Of a stretch of DNA of 64,000 bases, positions 1-7,692 are shown piece by piece (position 1 is the first letter of the stretch; each line of letters opens with the position of its first letter). The position numbers and the translations under genes were made by a program. Under the pieces are notes generated by a model. The model was not told where the DNA came from, ran no database searches, and saw nothing but the letters and a program-made list of their open reading frames with translations. Source of the stretch: Streptomyces sp. NBC_00443 (GTDB taxonomy: Bacteria; Actinomycetota; Actinomycetes; Streptomycetales; Streptomycetaceae). The DNA is taken from the NCBI RefSeq assembly GCF_036014175.1, contig NZ_CP107917.1, forward strand, positions 1,860,001 to 1,924,000. Direction: 5' to 3'.

Positions 1-1010
1 CTCGTGCCGCTGATCGATCCGGTGGCCGTGTCGACGGTGACCTCGGGGGACCAGGACATGGACATCGACGTCGAGGAGGGGAAGGCCAGCGGCAGCCAGA
101 CGTAGCGGGAGTCGTTGACCGTGCCGCCGAAGGAGTTGCCCCAGCGGTCGCCGAGGTAGAGGTAGGAGGTGGTCGAACCGCCCTGCACGGGCAGGACGTA
201 CGCGGTCTGCGAGCCGTACGTCGTGGAGTCGCCGACGTTCTTCATCGCCGTCCAGGGGCCGGCGATGCTGGTGGCCGTGGCGTACTGCTGCTGGTTCGGG
301 CTCCAGCCGGTCGCGCCCGAGGTCAGCATGAAGTAGACGCCGTTGCGCTTGAACAGGGCGGGGGCCTCGCGGTGGCCGCCGTGCCAGGGGTCGGCGACGA
401 GGCTCGCGACGCCGGTGTGGTCGGCGGTCAGGCGGTAGATCTGCAGGTCGTAGTTCTCCCGGGCGGCGGAGATCATGTATCCGGCGCCGTCGGTGTCCAC
501 GAACACCGTGATGTCACGGGACATGTGCTGGCCGAGCGGGCGGAAGCTGCCCTGCCAGGTGTAGGTGCCGTCGACCGTGTCGGAGACGGCGACGGCGGCG
601 CGGGCCTCGCTGTAGTCGACGCCGTTCTCCTTGTGCATCCACATGACGAACTTGCCGGTGGAGGCGTTGTACATGACCTTCGGGCGCTCGATGTTGGCGG
701 TGGCGAGCTCCGGGTCACTGGACTCGGTCAGGACGTGGTTCCTGAACTCCCAGTTCTTCAGGTCGGTGGAGCGGTAGGCGTCCACGTACCGGAAGGTGTT
801 GTCGGCGTTGCGGTTCTCGCCGAACCAGTAGTAGTAGGAGCCGACCTTGATGACACCGCCGCCGTGCGCGTGCACGGGGTTGCCCGAGGTGTCGGTGAAC
901 TGGGTGCCGTTGGTGATGGTCTGCGGTGCGGCCTGGGCGGGCCCTGCGGTGGCCAGGGCGCCGGCGATGGCCAGGCAGAGGGCCAGCAGAGCGGCGTGGG
1001 CACGTCTCAT
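1..1010 (-). CDS. Secreted GH43 glycosidase, probably exo-beta-1,3-galactanase type (3' end beyond window)
   Basis: The ATG at 1010 opens a Sec signal peptide (MRRAHAALLALCLAIAG..., cleavage near AQA-AP), followed by a five-bladed-propeller GH43-like domain. The first blade reads HAHGGGVIKVGSYYYWFGE and lacks the usual DP catalytic-base motif of GH43. That is a known trait of the GH43_24 galactan 1,3-beta-galactosidases, which are common in Streptomyces. Later segments (NIERPKVMYN, GGHREAPALFKRNGVYFMLTS) also fit that group. The gene starts 1 bp after the stop of the upstream GH43 gene, so the two are probably one transcript with coupled translation. No stop codon is reached; a C-terminal carbohydrate-binding module may lie outside the window. 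The GH43 family call is firm; the substrate is inferred from motif resemblance. Confidence 0.75.
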   Translation of the reverse strand, partial: MRRAHAALLALCLAIAGALATAGPAQAAPQTITNGTQFTDTSGNPVHAHGGGVIKVGSYYYWFGENRNADNTFRYVDAYRSTDLKNWEFRNHVLTESSDPELATANIERPKVMYNASTGKFVMWMHKENGVDYSEARAAVAVSDTVDGTYTWQGSFRPLGQHMSRDITVFVDTDGAGYMISAARENYDLQIYRLTADHTGVASLVADPWHGGHREAPALFKRNGVYFMLTSGATGWSPNQQQYATATSIAGPWTAMKNVGDSTTYGSQTAYVLPVQGGSTTSYLYLGDRWGNSFGGTVNDSRYVWLPLAFPSSTSMSMSWSPEVTVDTATGSISGT

Positions 1011-1011
1011 C

Positions 1012-2130
1012 TCAAGCACTCTCCTCGACGGTTGCGGCGGGCGCGGCGGCCGTGTCCGCCACGGGTATGCCGAAGTTCGGGGTGCCGTCCGGGTTCCAGC
1101 CGAGCTTCTGGACGCGGGTGTGGCGGTTGGGGTCGTTCAGCGGGTCGCCGGCGATCTCCTTGTACTGGCGGGCGTGGTAGACGAGGACGTCGCTGCGGCC
1201 GTCCTCGGCGACGGTGAAGCAGTTGTGGCCGGGGCCGTACTGCTTGGTCGTGTCGTTGCTGGTGAAGACCGGGGCCGGGGACTTCGACCAGTTGGCCGGG
1301 TCCATCAGGTCGGCGTCGGCGTCGACGGTCAGCATGCCGACGCAGTAGTGGTGGTCGGTCGCGGAGGCCGAGTAGGTCAGGAAGATCCGGTCGTTGCGCT
1401 TGAGGGCGTACGGGCCCTCGTTGACCTTGAAGCCGATGCACTCCCAGTCCAACTCGGGTGTGGACAGTCGCACTTGAGGTCCGGTCAGGGTCCACGGGTT
1501 CGCCATCTCGGACAGGAAGAGACCGGTGTTGTTGTCCAGCCCCGGTTCGTGCTGCGCCCAGCAGAGGTAGCGGGAGCCGCGGTGCGTGAAGGTGGTGGCG
1601 TCGAGGGAGAAGGTCTCCCAGGCGGTCTTGACCTGGCCCTTCTCCACCCAGGTGCCCTTGAAGGGGTTGGGGTGGGAGTTCTCCAGGACCCAGATCCGGA
1701 TCTGCCACACGTCCTCTGCGGGCGCGGCGGCGAAGTAGATGTACCACTTGCCGCCGATGCGGTGCAGCTCCGGTGCCCAGATGTGCGCGCCCATGTCGCC
1801 GGTGGGGTGGGCCCGCCAGATGACCGATTCGGCGGCCGTGGACAGGCCGTTCAGGGTGTGGGAGCGGCGCAGGACGATGCGGTCGTACTCGGGGGCGGTG
1901 GCCGTGAAGTAGTAGAAGCCGTCGGTGTGGCGGTGGATGTGGGGGTCGGCGCGCTGCTGGACGAGGGGGTTCACGTAGCGGGCTGCCTTCGGGGGCGCTG
2001 CGTGGGCGACACCGGGGAGGGCAGAGGCTGCGGTCAGGGCTCCGGCGGCTGCGGCGCCCTTCAACAGCAGTCTGCGGTTGGGGGCTTGGCGGGCAGGGGG
2101 CACTTGGGGCAGATCGCGATCGCGGCTCAT
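1012..2130 (-). CDS. Tat-exported GH43 exo-alpha-1,5-L-arabinofuranosidase (GH43_26-like)
   Basis: This 372-aa secreted hydrolase probably releases arabinose from arabinan side chains. A twin-arginine signal (NRRLLLKGAAAAGALTAAS, residues 18-36) is followed by the GH43 catalytic set: Asp62 in ADPHI as general base, Asp177 in SLDATTF as pKa modulator, and Glu238 in VNEGP as general acid. The WAPEL motif sits at 118-122. Motifs and length match Streptomyces GH43_26 exo-arabinofuranosidases such as the S. avermitilis enzyme. An in-frame TGA lies just upstream, and GAGAGG sits about 10 nt before the ATG, which fixes the start. It is the first gene of a two-gene operon with the downstream GH43 gene. 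A palindromic site just upstream (2156-2197) suggests sugar-responsive repression. Confidence 0.85.
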   Translation of the reverse strand: MSRDRDLPQVPPARQAPNRRLLLKGAAAAGALTAASALPGVAHAAPPKAARYVNPLVQQRADPHIHRHTDGFYYFTATAPEYDRIVLRRSHTLNGLSTAAESVIWRAHPTGDMGAHIWAPELHRIGGKWYIYFAAAPAEDVWQIRIWVLENSHPNPFKGTWVEKGQVKTAWETFSLDATTFTHRGSRYLCWAQHEPGLDNNTGLFLSEMANPWTLTGPQVRLSTPELDWECIGFKVNEGPYALKRNDRIFLTYSASATDHHYCVGMLTVDADADLMDPANWSKSPAPVFTSNDTTKQYGPGHNCFTVAEDGRSDVLVYHARQYKEIAGDPLNDPNRHTRVQKLGWNPDGTPNFGIPVADTAAAPAATVEESA

Positions 2131-2155
2131 GCGGGGGGATGCCTCTCAGGAAATG

Positions 2156-2197
2156 CTCGACGTTCGAGATAACGAACAGGATCTGTCATTACGAACG
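2156..2197. promoter_or_regulatory. Probable operator in the divergent glycosidase/beta-helix promoter
   Basis: GTTCG (2162-2166), six bases, then CGAAC (2173-2177) forms a perfect inverted repeat. A further half-site ACGAACG (2191-2197) lies one helical turn-pair away. A second palindrome, CTCGA-CGT-TCGAG (2156-2168), overlaps the first. The cluster begins 25 bp upstream of the arabinofuranosidase start and lies between two divergent secreted-protein genes. IclR- and LacI-type sugar regulators bind sites of this kind, but no cognate regulator is adjacent, so the binding protein is unknown. Confidence 0.45.
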
Positions 2198-2302
2198 ACT
2201 GAAAGGTAAGGGTGTGTTACCAGGAGGTCAACGAGTCCGGCGAGACAAAGAAAAGCGCCAAGTTTCTGTTATCGGCGCCCAACTCCGCCCGTCCCCGATC
2301 AT

Positions 2303-4408
2303 GTGCGCAGCCATACCCACAAGACAGCAGCGGCCGTCGGCGCCCTGGCAGCCGTCGCCGCCCTAACCGTTGCCGCTCCCCCGGCGGTCGCCGCCGGCCG
2401 GGACGTCACCGCCGACGTCCTCGCCGACCGGGACGTGACGCTCAGCGGCGACACGGTCGTCACCGTGCCGTCGGGGACGACGACGTACGACGGCGTCTTC
2501 CGCGGCGAGGGCACGCTCACCGTGCGCGGCACCGGCACGCTGATCCTCACCAGGGACAGCGACTTCACCCTGCCGAAGTCCCGGCAGCGGCAGCGGGTGA
2601 GCGTCCTCGGCGGCAACCACCCGTACGTCACCACGGCCGACGCCGACCCGCCGGCCGTCACGGTCGAGCGCGGGGCGACCCTGCAGTACGGCAACGGCGG
2701 TACCACGGGGCTGATCGGCCACTTCCCGTACAACACCCCGGCGTTCCGGCTGAACCAGGACAACCTCCGGGTCGACGGCACCCTGCGGCTGTCGCTGAGA
2801 AGCGCCTACAACCTGGGCACGGTCAGCGGCTCCGGCCTCATCACCCAGCCGCGGTTCCTCTGGGGCACCTGGGACCTGTCGGGCGCCCACTCCTTCTCCG
2901 GAGTGATCGACAACGGCACGCAGGTCAACGCCGGGCGGCCGGAGTTCGCGACCTCGCTGCCAGGCGTCCGCAAGGTCCTCAACCAGGGCACGTGGACCGT
3001 GGACACCCCGCTCGGCCGGACCGTCACCATGGGCATGGACTTCTACCAGCGCGAGTACGGCAGCGACATCAACGTCCAGTCCCGGCCGGGCAGCAAGGTG
3101 GTCCTGACGGGCCAGTACAGCTGGTCGAACCAGGGCGGCGACACCGATCCCTCGCTCAGCGACCCGGCCCTGAACTGGACGCCGGCACGGAAGAACGTCA
3201 ACAAGCGCGGCACCAACATCAAGGGCGCGAACGTCCGGTGGGGCGACGGCACGACGAACAGGATCTTCATGCCGGGCACGGCGGAGACGGTCTACATCAA
3301 CCTGCTCGCGGCCCGGTCCCGCTCACTCCTGACGTTCGACTACAACGGCCCTGTGACGCTCGGCGCCCCCATCGGCGGCGGCAGGTTCCACGACACACTC
3401 GCCGCGCCCGGCGCCGGGGACATCGTCATCGAGGGGACGAAGGGCAACGACGTCACCTTCGCCGCCGTGCAGTACTACGACGGCTCGACGACCGTCGAGA
3501 AGGGGGCCGTGCTACGGCTGGGCAGCGGCCGGGCGGGCGGCGACGGCGGTCTCTACACGCGGGGCGACCTCTACAAGGTCGTCAACGACGGCTCGCTGGT
3601 CCTGAACAACAAGAGCAAGCCCCTGTCCCTGTCCCGCATCAGCGGCAGCGGGTCGCTCACGCAGTCGGGGGCCGCGACGACGACCCTGACGGGAAGCGCG
3701 GTGACATACACCGGCGCGACAACGGTCAAGCAGGGCACCCTCGCCCTGCGCGACGGCGCGACCCTCGCCCGCAGCAAGGCGATCCGCCTCACATCGGCGA
3801 AGTCCCGTCTGGACGCGTCGGCTTCGGGACTGCGCGTGGGCGAGGCGCAGACGCTGACCGGCAAGGGCACCGTGCGGGGAGCGGTGACGAACGACGGCGT
3901 GGTCGCGAGCGGTCTGACCGTCTCCGGTGGCTACGCCCAGTCCGCGCAGGGCGAACTGGTTCTGCGCGAGGGCCCGTTGAAGGTGACGGGCGCCGTCCGC
4001 CTGGCCGGCGACCTGGACCTCGCGGCCGCCGCGACCGCGCCTGGCTCCGCCCGCCGGATCACCGTCCTCGACCACCGGGGGCGTACGAAGACGACCGGCA
4101 CCTTCACCGGCCTCAAGGAGGGCGAGAAACTCCAGCTGGACGACACCACCTACCGGATCAGCTACCGGGGCGGCGACGGCAACGACGTCGTCCTCACCGC
4201 CGTCACCGCAAGCCCCTCCTCCACCTCCGACCGCCCCCGCACAGCAGCCGACGCCCTCGCCTCCCCCGCCCCCCGCACCACGAGCGCGGCGGCCGGCGGC
4301 CTGGGCTGGTGGCCGTACGTCCTGGCCGCGGGCCTGCTCGTCGGGCTGGCGGTACCGGCGACGAGGTTCGGACGCGGACGCCGGCGGGGTGGGCGGCATG
4401 CGGCGTAG
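2303..4408 (+). CDS. Secreted, membrane-anchored beta-helix protein with autotransporter-type strand repeats
   Basis: This 701-aa protein has a Sec signal peptide at residues 1-31 (AAAVGALAAVAALTVAAPP). Glycine/threonine/valine-rich strand repeats follow over about 35-630, ending in units such as LTQSGAATTTLTGS and GATTVKQGTLALRDGA. These match the autotransporter-associated beta-strand repeat, which folds as a right-handed parallel beta-helix. A Ser/Pro/Thr-rich linker leads to one C-terminal transmembrane helix (about 670-690) and an Arg-rich tail, so the helix is displayed outside the membrane. There is no autotransporter barrel, as expected for a Gram-positive. Divergence from two GH43 genes suggests a role in polysaccharide binding or breakdown, which is inference. 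The GTG start at 2303 is the only plausible one, since no other in-frame start precedes the signal peptide, and it lacks a recognisable Shine-Dalgarno. Confidence 0.75.
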   Translation: MRSHTHKTAAAVGALAAVAALTVAAPPAVAAGRDVTADVLADRDVTLSGDTVVTVPSGTTTYDGVFRGEGTLTVRGTGTLILTRDSDFTLPKSRQRQRVSVLGGNHPYVTTADADPPAVTVERGATLQYGNGGTTGLIGHFPYNTPAFRLNQDNLRVDGTLRLSLRSAYNLGTVSGSGLITQPRFLWGTWDLSGAHSFSGVIDNGTQVNAGRPEFATSLPGVRKVLNQGTWTVDTPLGRTVTMGMDFYQREYGSDINVQSRPGSKVVLTGQYSWSNQGGDTDPSLSDPALNWTPARKNVNKRGTNIKGANVRWGDGTTNRIFMPGTAETVYINLLAARSRSLLTFDYNGPVTLGAPIGGGRFHDTLAAPGAGDIVIEGTKGNDVTFAAVQYYDGSTTVEKGAVLRLGSGRAGGDGGLYTRGDLYKVVNDGSLVLNNKSKPLSLSRISGSGSLTQSGAATTTLTGSAVTYTGATTVKQGTLALRDGATLARSKAIRLTSAKSRLDASASGLRVGEAQTLTGKGTVRGAVTNDGVVASGLTVSGGYAQSAQGELVLREGPLKVTGAVRLAGDLDLAAAATAPGSARRITVLDHRGRTKTTGTFTGLKEGEKLQLDDTTYRISYRGGDGNDVVLTAVTASPSSTSDRPRTAADALASPAPRTTSAAAGGLGWWPYVLAAGLLVGLAVPATRFGRGRRRGGRHAA

Positions 4409-4422
4409 GGTGCGGCAGCCCG

Positions 4423-4442
4423 GGGACGCCGAGAAACGTCCC
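4423..4442 (+). terminator. Possible terminator after the beta-helix gene
   Basis: GGGACG (4423-4428), an 8-nt loop, then CGTCCC (4437-4442) forms a short GC hairpin 14 bp after the stop codon. There is no U tract, as is usual in Streptomyces. Confidence 0.35.
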
Positions 4443-4470
4443 GCCTGCTGGTCCCCCGGCCCGACTCGAC

Positions 4471-4476
4471 TACCGT
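4471..4476 (+). promoter_or_regulatory. -10 box of leaderless mmuM transcript
   Basis: TACCGT lies 7 nt before the ATG at 4484, and no Shine-Dalgarno is present. This spacing places the transcription start at the ATG itself. Confidence 0.5.
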
Positions 4477-4483
4477 CGTCACC

Positions 4484-5407
4484 ATGACCAGCACCAACAC
4501 CCTCGCCGAAGCCCTCGCCGCCGGGCCCGTCGTACTCGACGGCGGGATGTCCAACCAGCTCGAGGCCGCCGGGCACGACCTGAGCGACGAGCTGTGGTCG
4601 GCGCGACTGCTGGCCGAGCGGCCCGAGGCGATCACCGAGGCACATCTCGCCTACTTCGAGGCGGGCGCGGACGTGGCGATCACGTCGAGCTACCAGGCGA
4701 CCTTCGAGGGGTTCGCAAGGCGCGGGGTCGAGCAGGATCGGGCGGCCGAGCTGCTCGCCCTGAGCGTGGAGTTGGCCCGGGAGGCGGCCCGACAGGCGCG
4801 GGGCAAGGATGTCACGCGACCGCTGTGGGTGGCCGCGTCCGTCGGGCCGTACGGGGCGATGCTGGCGGACGGCTCCGAGTACCGGGGGCGGTACGGGCTG
4901 AGCGTCGATGAGCTGGAGCGCTTCCACCGGCCCCGCCTCGAGGTGCTGGCCGGGGCGCGGCCGGACGTACTGGCACTGGAGACGGTTCCGGACGCCGACG
5001 AGGCGGAGGCGCTGCTGCGGGCGGTGCGCGGGCTCGGCGTGCCGGCCTGGCTGTCGTACTCCGTCGCAGGTGACCGCACCCGCGCCGGGCAGCCGCTGGA
5101 GGAGGCCTTCGCCCTGGCCGCCGACGCCGACGAGGTGATCGCGGTCGGCGTGAACTGCTGCGCGCCGGAGGACGTCGAGCGCGCCGTCGAGATCGCCGCC
5201 CGCGTCACGGGCAAGCCGGTCGTGGTCTACCCGAACAGCGGCGAGGCCTGGGACGCAAAGGCCCGGGCCTGGTCCGGCGAGGCCGGCTTCGTCTCCGAAC
5301 AGGTCGAGGCCTGGCGGGCATCGGGCGCACGGCTGATCGGCGGGTGCTGCCGGGTCGGCCCGGACGCGATCGGCTCCATCGCCCGGACCTTGTCGGCGGC
5401 GCGGTAA
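4484..5407 (+). CDS. mmuM: Homocysteine S-methyltransferase
   Basis: This 307-aa cytoplasmic enzyme transfers a methyl group from S-methylmethionine (or S-adenosylmethionine) to homocysteine, giving methionine. The zinc-thiolate motifs are present: VNCC (Cys225/226) and GGCCR (Cys288/289). The N-terminal VVLDGGMSNQLEA segment and overall length are typical of the MmuM family, not of the cobalamin-dependent MetH. It stands alone and probably has its own leaderless promoter. The sulfur-assimilation operon lies 20 kb away, so any metabolic link is indirect. Confidence 0.9.
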   Translation: MTSTNTLAEALAAGPVVLDGGMSNQLEAAGHDLSDELWSARLLAERPEAITEAHLAYFEAGADVAITSSYQATFEGFARRGVEQDRAAELLALSVELAREAARQARGKDVTRPLWVAASVGPYGAMLADGSEYRGRYGLSVDELERFHRPRLEVLAGARPDVLALETVPDADEAEALLRAVRGLGVPAWLSYSVAGDRTRAGQPLEEAFALAADADEVIAVGVNCCAPEDVERAVEIAARVTGKPVVVYPNSGEAWDAKARAWSGEAGFVSEQVEAWRASGARLIGGCCRVGPDAIGSIARTLSAAR

Positions 5408-5571
5408 CGGACGCACCGGCTCGCCGGTGATCGCCGCCGGCCGCCGCTCGGCCTCGGAGCGACGCTCACGGTCATCGAGTACGACAACGAGGGCGGCGGG
5501 TACGCCCTGGTCGCACTGCTGCTGGGCACGACGTGGTGGTGCGGGACTCGGTCGCCTCGCTGAAGGAGTAG
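5408..5571 (+). pseudogene. Remnant of a small unrecognised gene, apparently frameshifted
   Basis: Directly after the mmuM stop, and in its frame, the sequence reads as protein-like TLTVIEYDNEGGGYALVA...LLLG up to 5527. It continues one frame over as HDVVVRDSVASLKE and a TAG at 5569-5571. Joining the halves needs one extra base in GGGC-ACG (5524-5530). There is no start codon or Shine-Dalgarno for it. I do not recognise the family. Confidence 0.35.
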
Positions 5572-5609
5572 CGGGACAGGCGGGACACCGGTCCCGCCGG
5601 CGTGGCGTG

Positions 5610-7190
5610 TCAGTGGCGGCGGACCGCGCCGGGCAGGCGAAGTCGGCGTACGACCGATCGCATCTCCGTGCCGCGCGGGGGCGGCGCACCGTCGGCAAGG
5701 GCCGACATGGGTGTGGCCTCGGGCGGGGCGGCCGTGGCCCACAGGGCGAGCTCGGGGTCGCGGGGGCCGAACGCGGTGCGGGTTTCGCCGTCGCCGAAGA
5801 TCCGCACCGGGTGCGAGTCGTCCCAGGTCTGCCACCCCGGGTCGCCCTCCACCGCGAACCGCACCCACGCTCGGTGCATCTCCTGGGCCAGCTCCTGCGG
5901 CGCTCCCTCCCCGGCCAGCCTGCGGGACTCGGGAACGTCCCCGGTGTCGAAGACGAAGCCGAGCTCCAGGGCGTGGCAGGCGCCGAGGTCGGGGAGCGTG
6001 GAGGGCCAGGCGAACTCGTACACGTACGACGATCCGGGGCGGGCGTCGGCCAGGCGGTGCAGGGGCCCGCGCAGCAGGTGGTCGGTGACCATCTGGCCGA
6101 CTGTCTCGGCGGTGCCGGCCTCGGGGTGCAGGGCGCGGTAGCCGCGGGGGACGTCGGCGCCGACGCGGCAGCGGGCCATGGCGCCGGCCAGGGCGACGGC
6201 ACCGAGACGGTCGACGCGCTCGAGGAGCCCGCCGGGCACCAGCCACAGCCGGTACTCGTCGCGGGTCCAGCCCATCATCAGGTCGACGCCCGAGGCGGCG
6301 TCACCCTCCGTGAGTGCCTCCAGAGGATCTTCGGGGACGATGTCGCCGTCGACGACGATCCCGAAGGCGGGCCCGCCCACGACGGGGCTGCTGAGCCGGC
6401 CCACGTCGGCCTGGGTGCGCAGGAGCAGCTCTCGGTCGACGTCGGCGAAGGCCGCGGCGGTGGCCGGGATCTTCAGCCGGGTGGCCATACGGCGCACCAT
6501 CCGCCGTACCTTGTCCCGCTCGGCGGCCTCGGGCGGCCCGCTCTGCAGGATCGCCCGCCGGACCAGGCCCTGGGCCTGCGGGACGGCGAGCAGCGCGCCG
6601 ATGCTGATCGCGCCGGCGGACTGGCCGAACAGGGTGATACGGCCGGGGTCGCCGCCGAACGCCTCGATCGAGGCGTGCACCCACTCCAGGGCGGCCAGTT
6701 GGTCGCGCAGGCCGGGGTTGGCCGGGGTGTCCGGGAAATAGCCGTAGCCCTCGACGCCCAGTCGATAGTTGACGGACACGAGGACGACGCCGTCGCGGGC
6801 GAAGGGCCGGCCGTCGTACACGGGCATGCCCGAGGAGCCGCGGGTCAGGGCGCCGCCGTGCAGCCACACCATGACGGGGAGCCGGGCGGCGGGGCCCGGC
6901 TCGGGCGTCCAGACGTTCAGGTTGAGACAGTCGTCGCCGGGCACGACGGGGTCGGACAGATACTGGGCGAACGCCTCGGAATACGGCGGCTTGGGCGGTG
7001 TCGGCCCGAAGTCCGCGGCCTCGCGCACACCGTCCCAGGGCTCGGGCGGCACGGGCGGCCGAAACCGGTGCGGGCCGAACGGCGGCGCCGCGTAGGGAAT
7101 GCCCCGGAACACCGCGACGCCGTCTTCGTACCGGCCCCGTACGGCACCGAAGGGCGTACTCACCACGGGGTCTGCCTGGACTGCCGTCAT
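5610..7190 (-). CDS. Type-B carboxylesterase family hydrolase
   Basis: This 526-aa alpha/beta hydrolase of the carboxylesterase/lipase B group acts on carboxylic esters. The oxyanion-hole motif HGGAL is at 111-115 and the nucleophile Ser191 lies in FGQSAGA. The catalytic His is probably the one in GACHALELGFVF near the C-terminus, where the family has it. No signal peptide is seen, so it is likely cytoplasmic. ATG 7190 is preferred over a GTG 33 bp upstream because GAGGAGG sits 11 nt before it and the family core begins right after. The natural substrate cannot be read from sequence. Confidence 0.85.
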   Translation of the reverse strand: MTAVQADPVVSTPFGAVRGRYEDGVAVFRGIPYAAPPFGPHRFRPPVPPEPWDGVREAADFGPTPPKPPYSEAFAQYLSDPVVPGDDCLNLNVWTPEPGPAARLPVMVWLHGGALTRGSSGMPVYDGRPFARDGVVLVSVNYRLGVEGYGYFPDTPANPGLRDQLAALEWVHASIEAFGGDPGRITLFGQSAGAISIGALLAVPQAQGLVRRAILQSGPPEAAERDKVRRMVRRMATRLKIPATAAAFADVDRELLLRTQADVGRLSSPVVGGPAFGIVVDGDIVPEDPLEALTEGDAASGVDLMMGWTRDEYRLWLVPGGLLERVDRLGAVALAGAMARCRVGADVPRGYRALHPEAGTAETVGQMVTDHLLRGPLHRLADARPGSSYVYEFAWPSTLPDLGACHALELGFVFDTGDVPESRRLAGEGAPQELAQEMHRAWVRFAVEGDPGWQTWDDSHPVRIFGDGETRTAFGPRDPELALWATAAPPEATPMSALADGAPPPRGTEMRSVVRRLRLPGAVRRH

Positions 7191-7300
7191 ACGTCCACCA
7201 GCCTCCTCACCGCGCTCGTGCACCGTGAAGATCAGAGCAACTCATTGTGGCCCGATATTCCGGCGCACGAGCGGTTGTGAGGGCTGTTCGGATTACCCGG

Positions 7301-7537
7301 CTACTTGGCGTACATCAGGGTGCCGAAGCCGAGCCGGTCGTAGCCGCCGCTGTCGGAGCCGTAGTCACCACCGCCGCCCTCGGGGGCGACCGAGGGCCTG
7401 GCTCGTGCTTGGCGGCGTTGTCGGTGAGGATCCCGATGGCCGGCACCGAGGTAGAAGACCCTGATCATCATCTCCTGCGCCGCAGCGAGGTCGAACCCGC
7501 CGTAGCCGCGCATGAGTTCGAAGGCGTTGGCGACCAT
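7301..7537 (-). pseudogene. Deleted remnant of an alginate-lyase-family polysaccharide lyase
   Basis: A 78-codon frame joins two pieces that look like distant parts of secreted alginate-lyase-family proteins of Streptomyces. One is a helical stretch (ANAFELMRGYGGFDLAAA) and the other a C-terminus (PEGGGGDYGSDSGGYDRLGF). The 20 codons between them are Arg-rich and look out of frame. Most of the usual ~400-residue gene, including the signal peptide and active site, is missing. The family call rests on recalled similarity of these two segments. The surrounding 7191-7692 holds nothing else coding. Confidence 0.45.
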
Positions 7538-7597
7538 CGCACGAGAGCTTCGCTCTTCATCTCACCGATTGCCCGACCCATCCGCCAGATCTACGGT

Positions 7598-7611
7598 AGA
7601 AGGCGCTTTCT
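7598..7611. promoter_or_regulatory. LacI-type operator candidate upstream of the 2-hydroxyacid dehydrogenase
   Basis: AGAAGGCGCTTTCT is a 14-bp near-palindrome centred on GCGC. It resembles the site upstream of the lacI-family gene at 8969-8982 (both have a TAGnnnGCGCTTnCTG pattern), suggesting a shared regulator. Confidence 0.4.
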
Positions 7612-7692
7612 GAAACGTTCTCGTTCAGCGCCATCCTCACCGTCTCAATTCAGTGCTCAACTCAATGCTCAACTCAGCGCCTCAGGAGAGTC

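Noticed and set aside
2301..2366. ATG at 2301 opening a 21-codon ORF
   Set aside because: It overlaps the GTG start at 2303 in another frame, without Shine-Dalgarno or conservation that I can see.
2212..4911. 900-codon frame on the plus strand after an AGGAGG-like region
   Set aside because: It shifts out of frame with the beta-helix gene and reads as Arg/Pro/Gln-rich nonsense; the signal peptide and repeats are in the 2303 frame.
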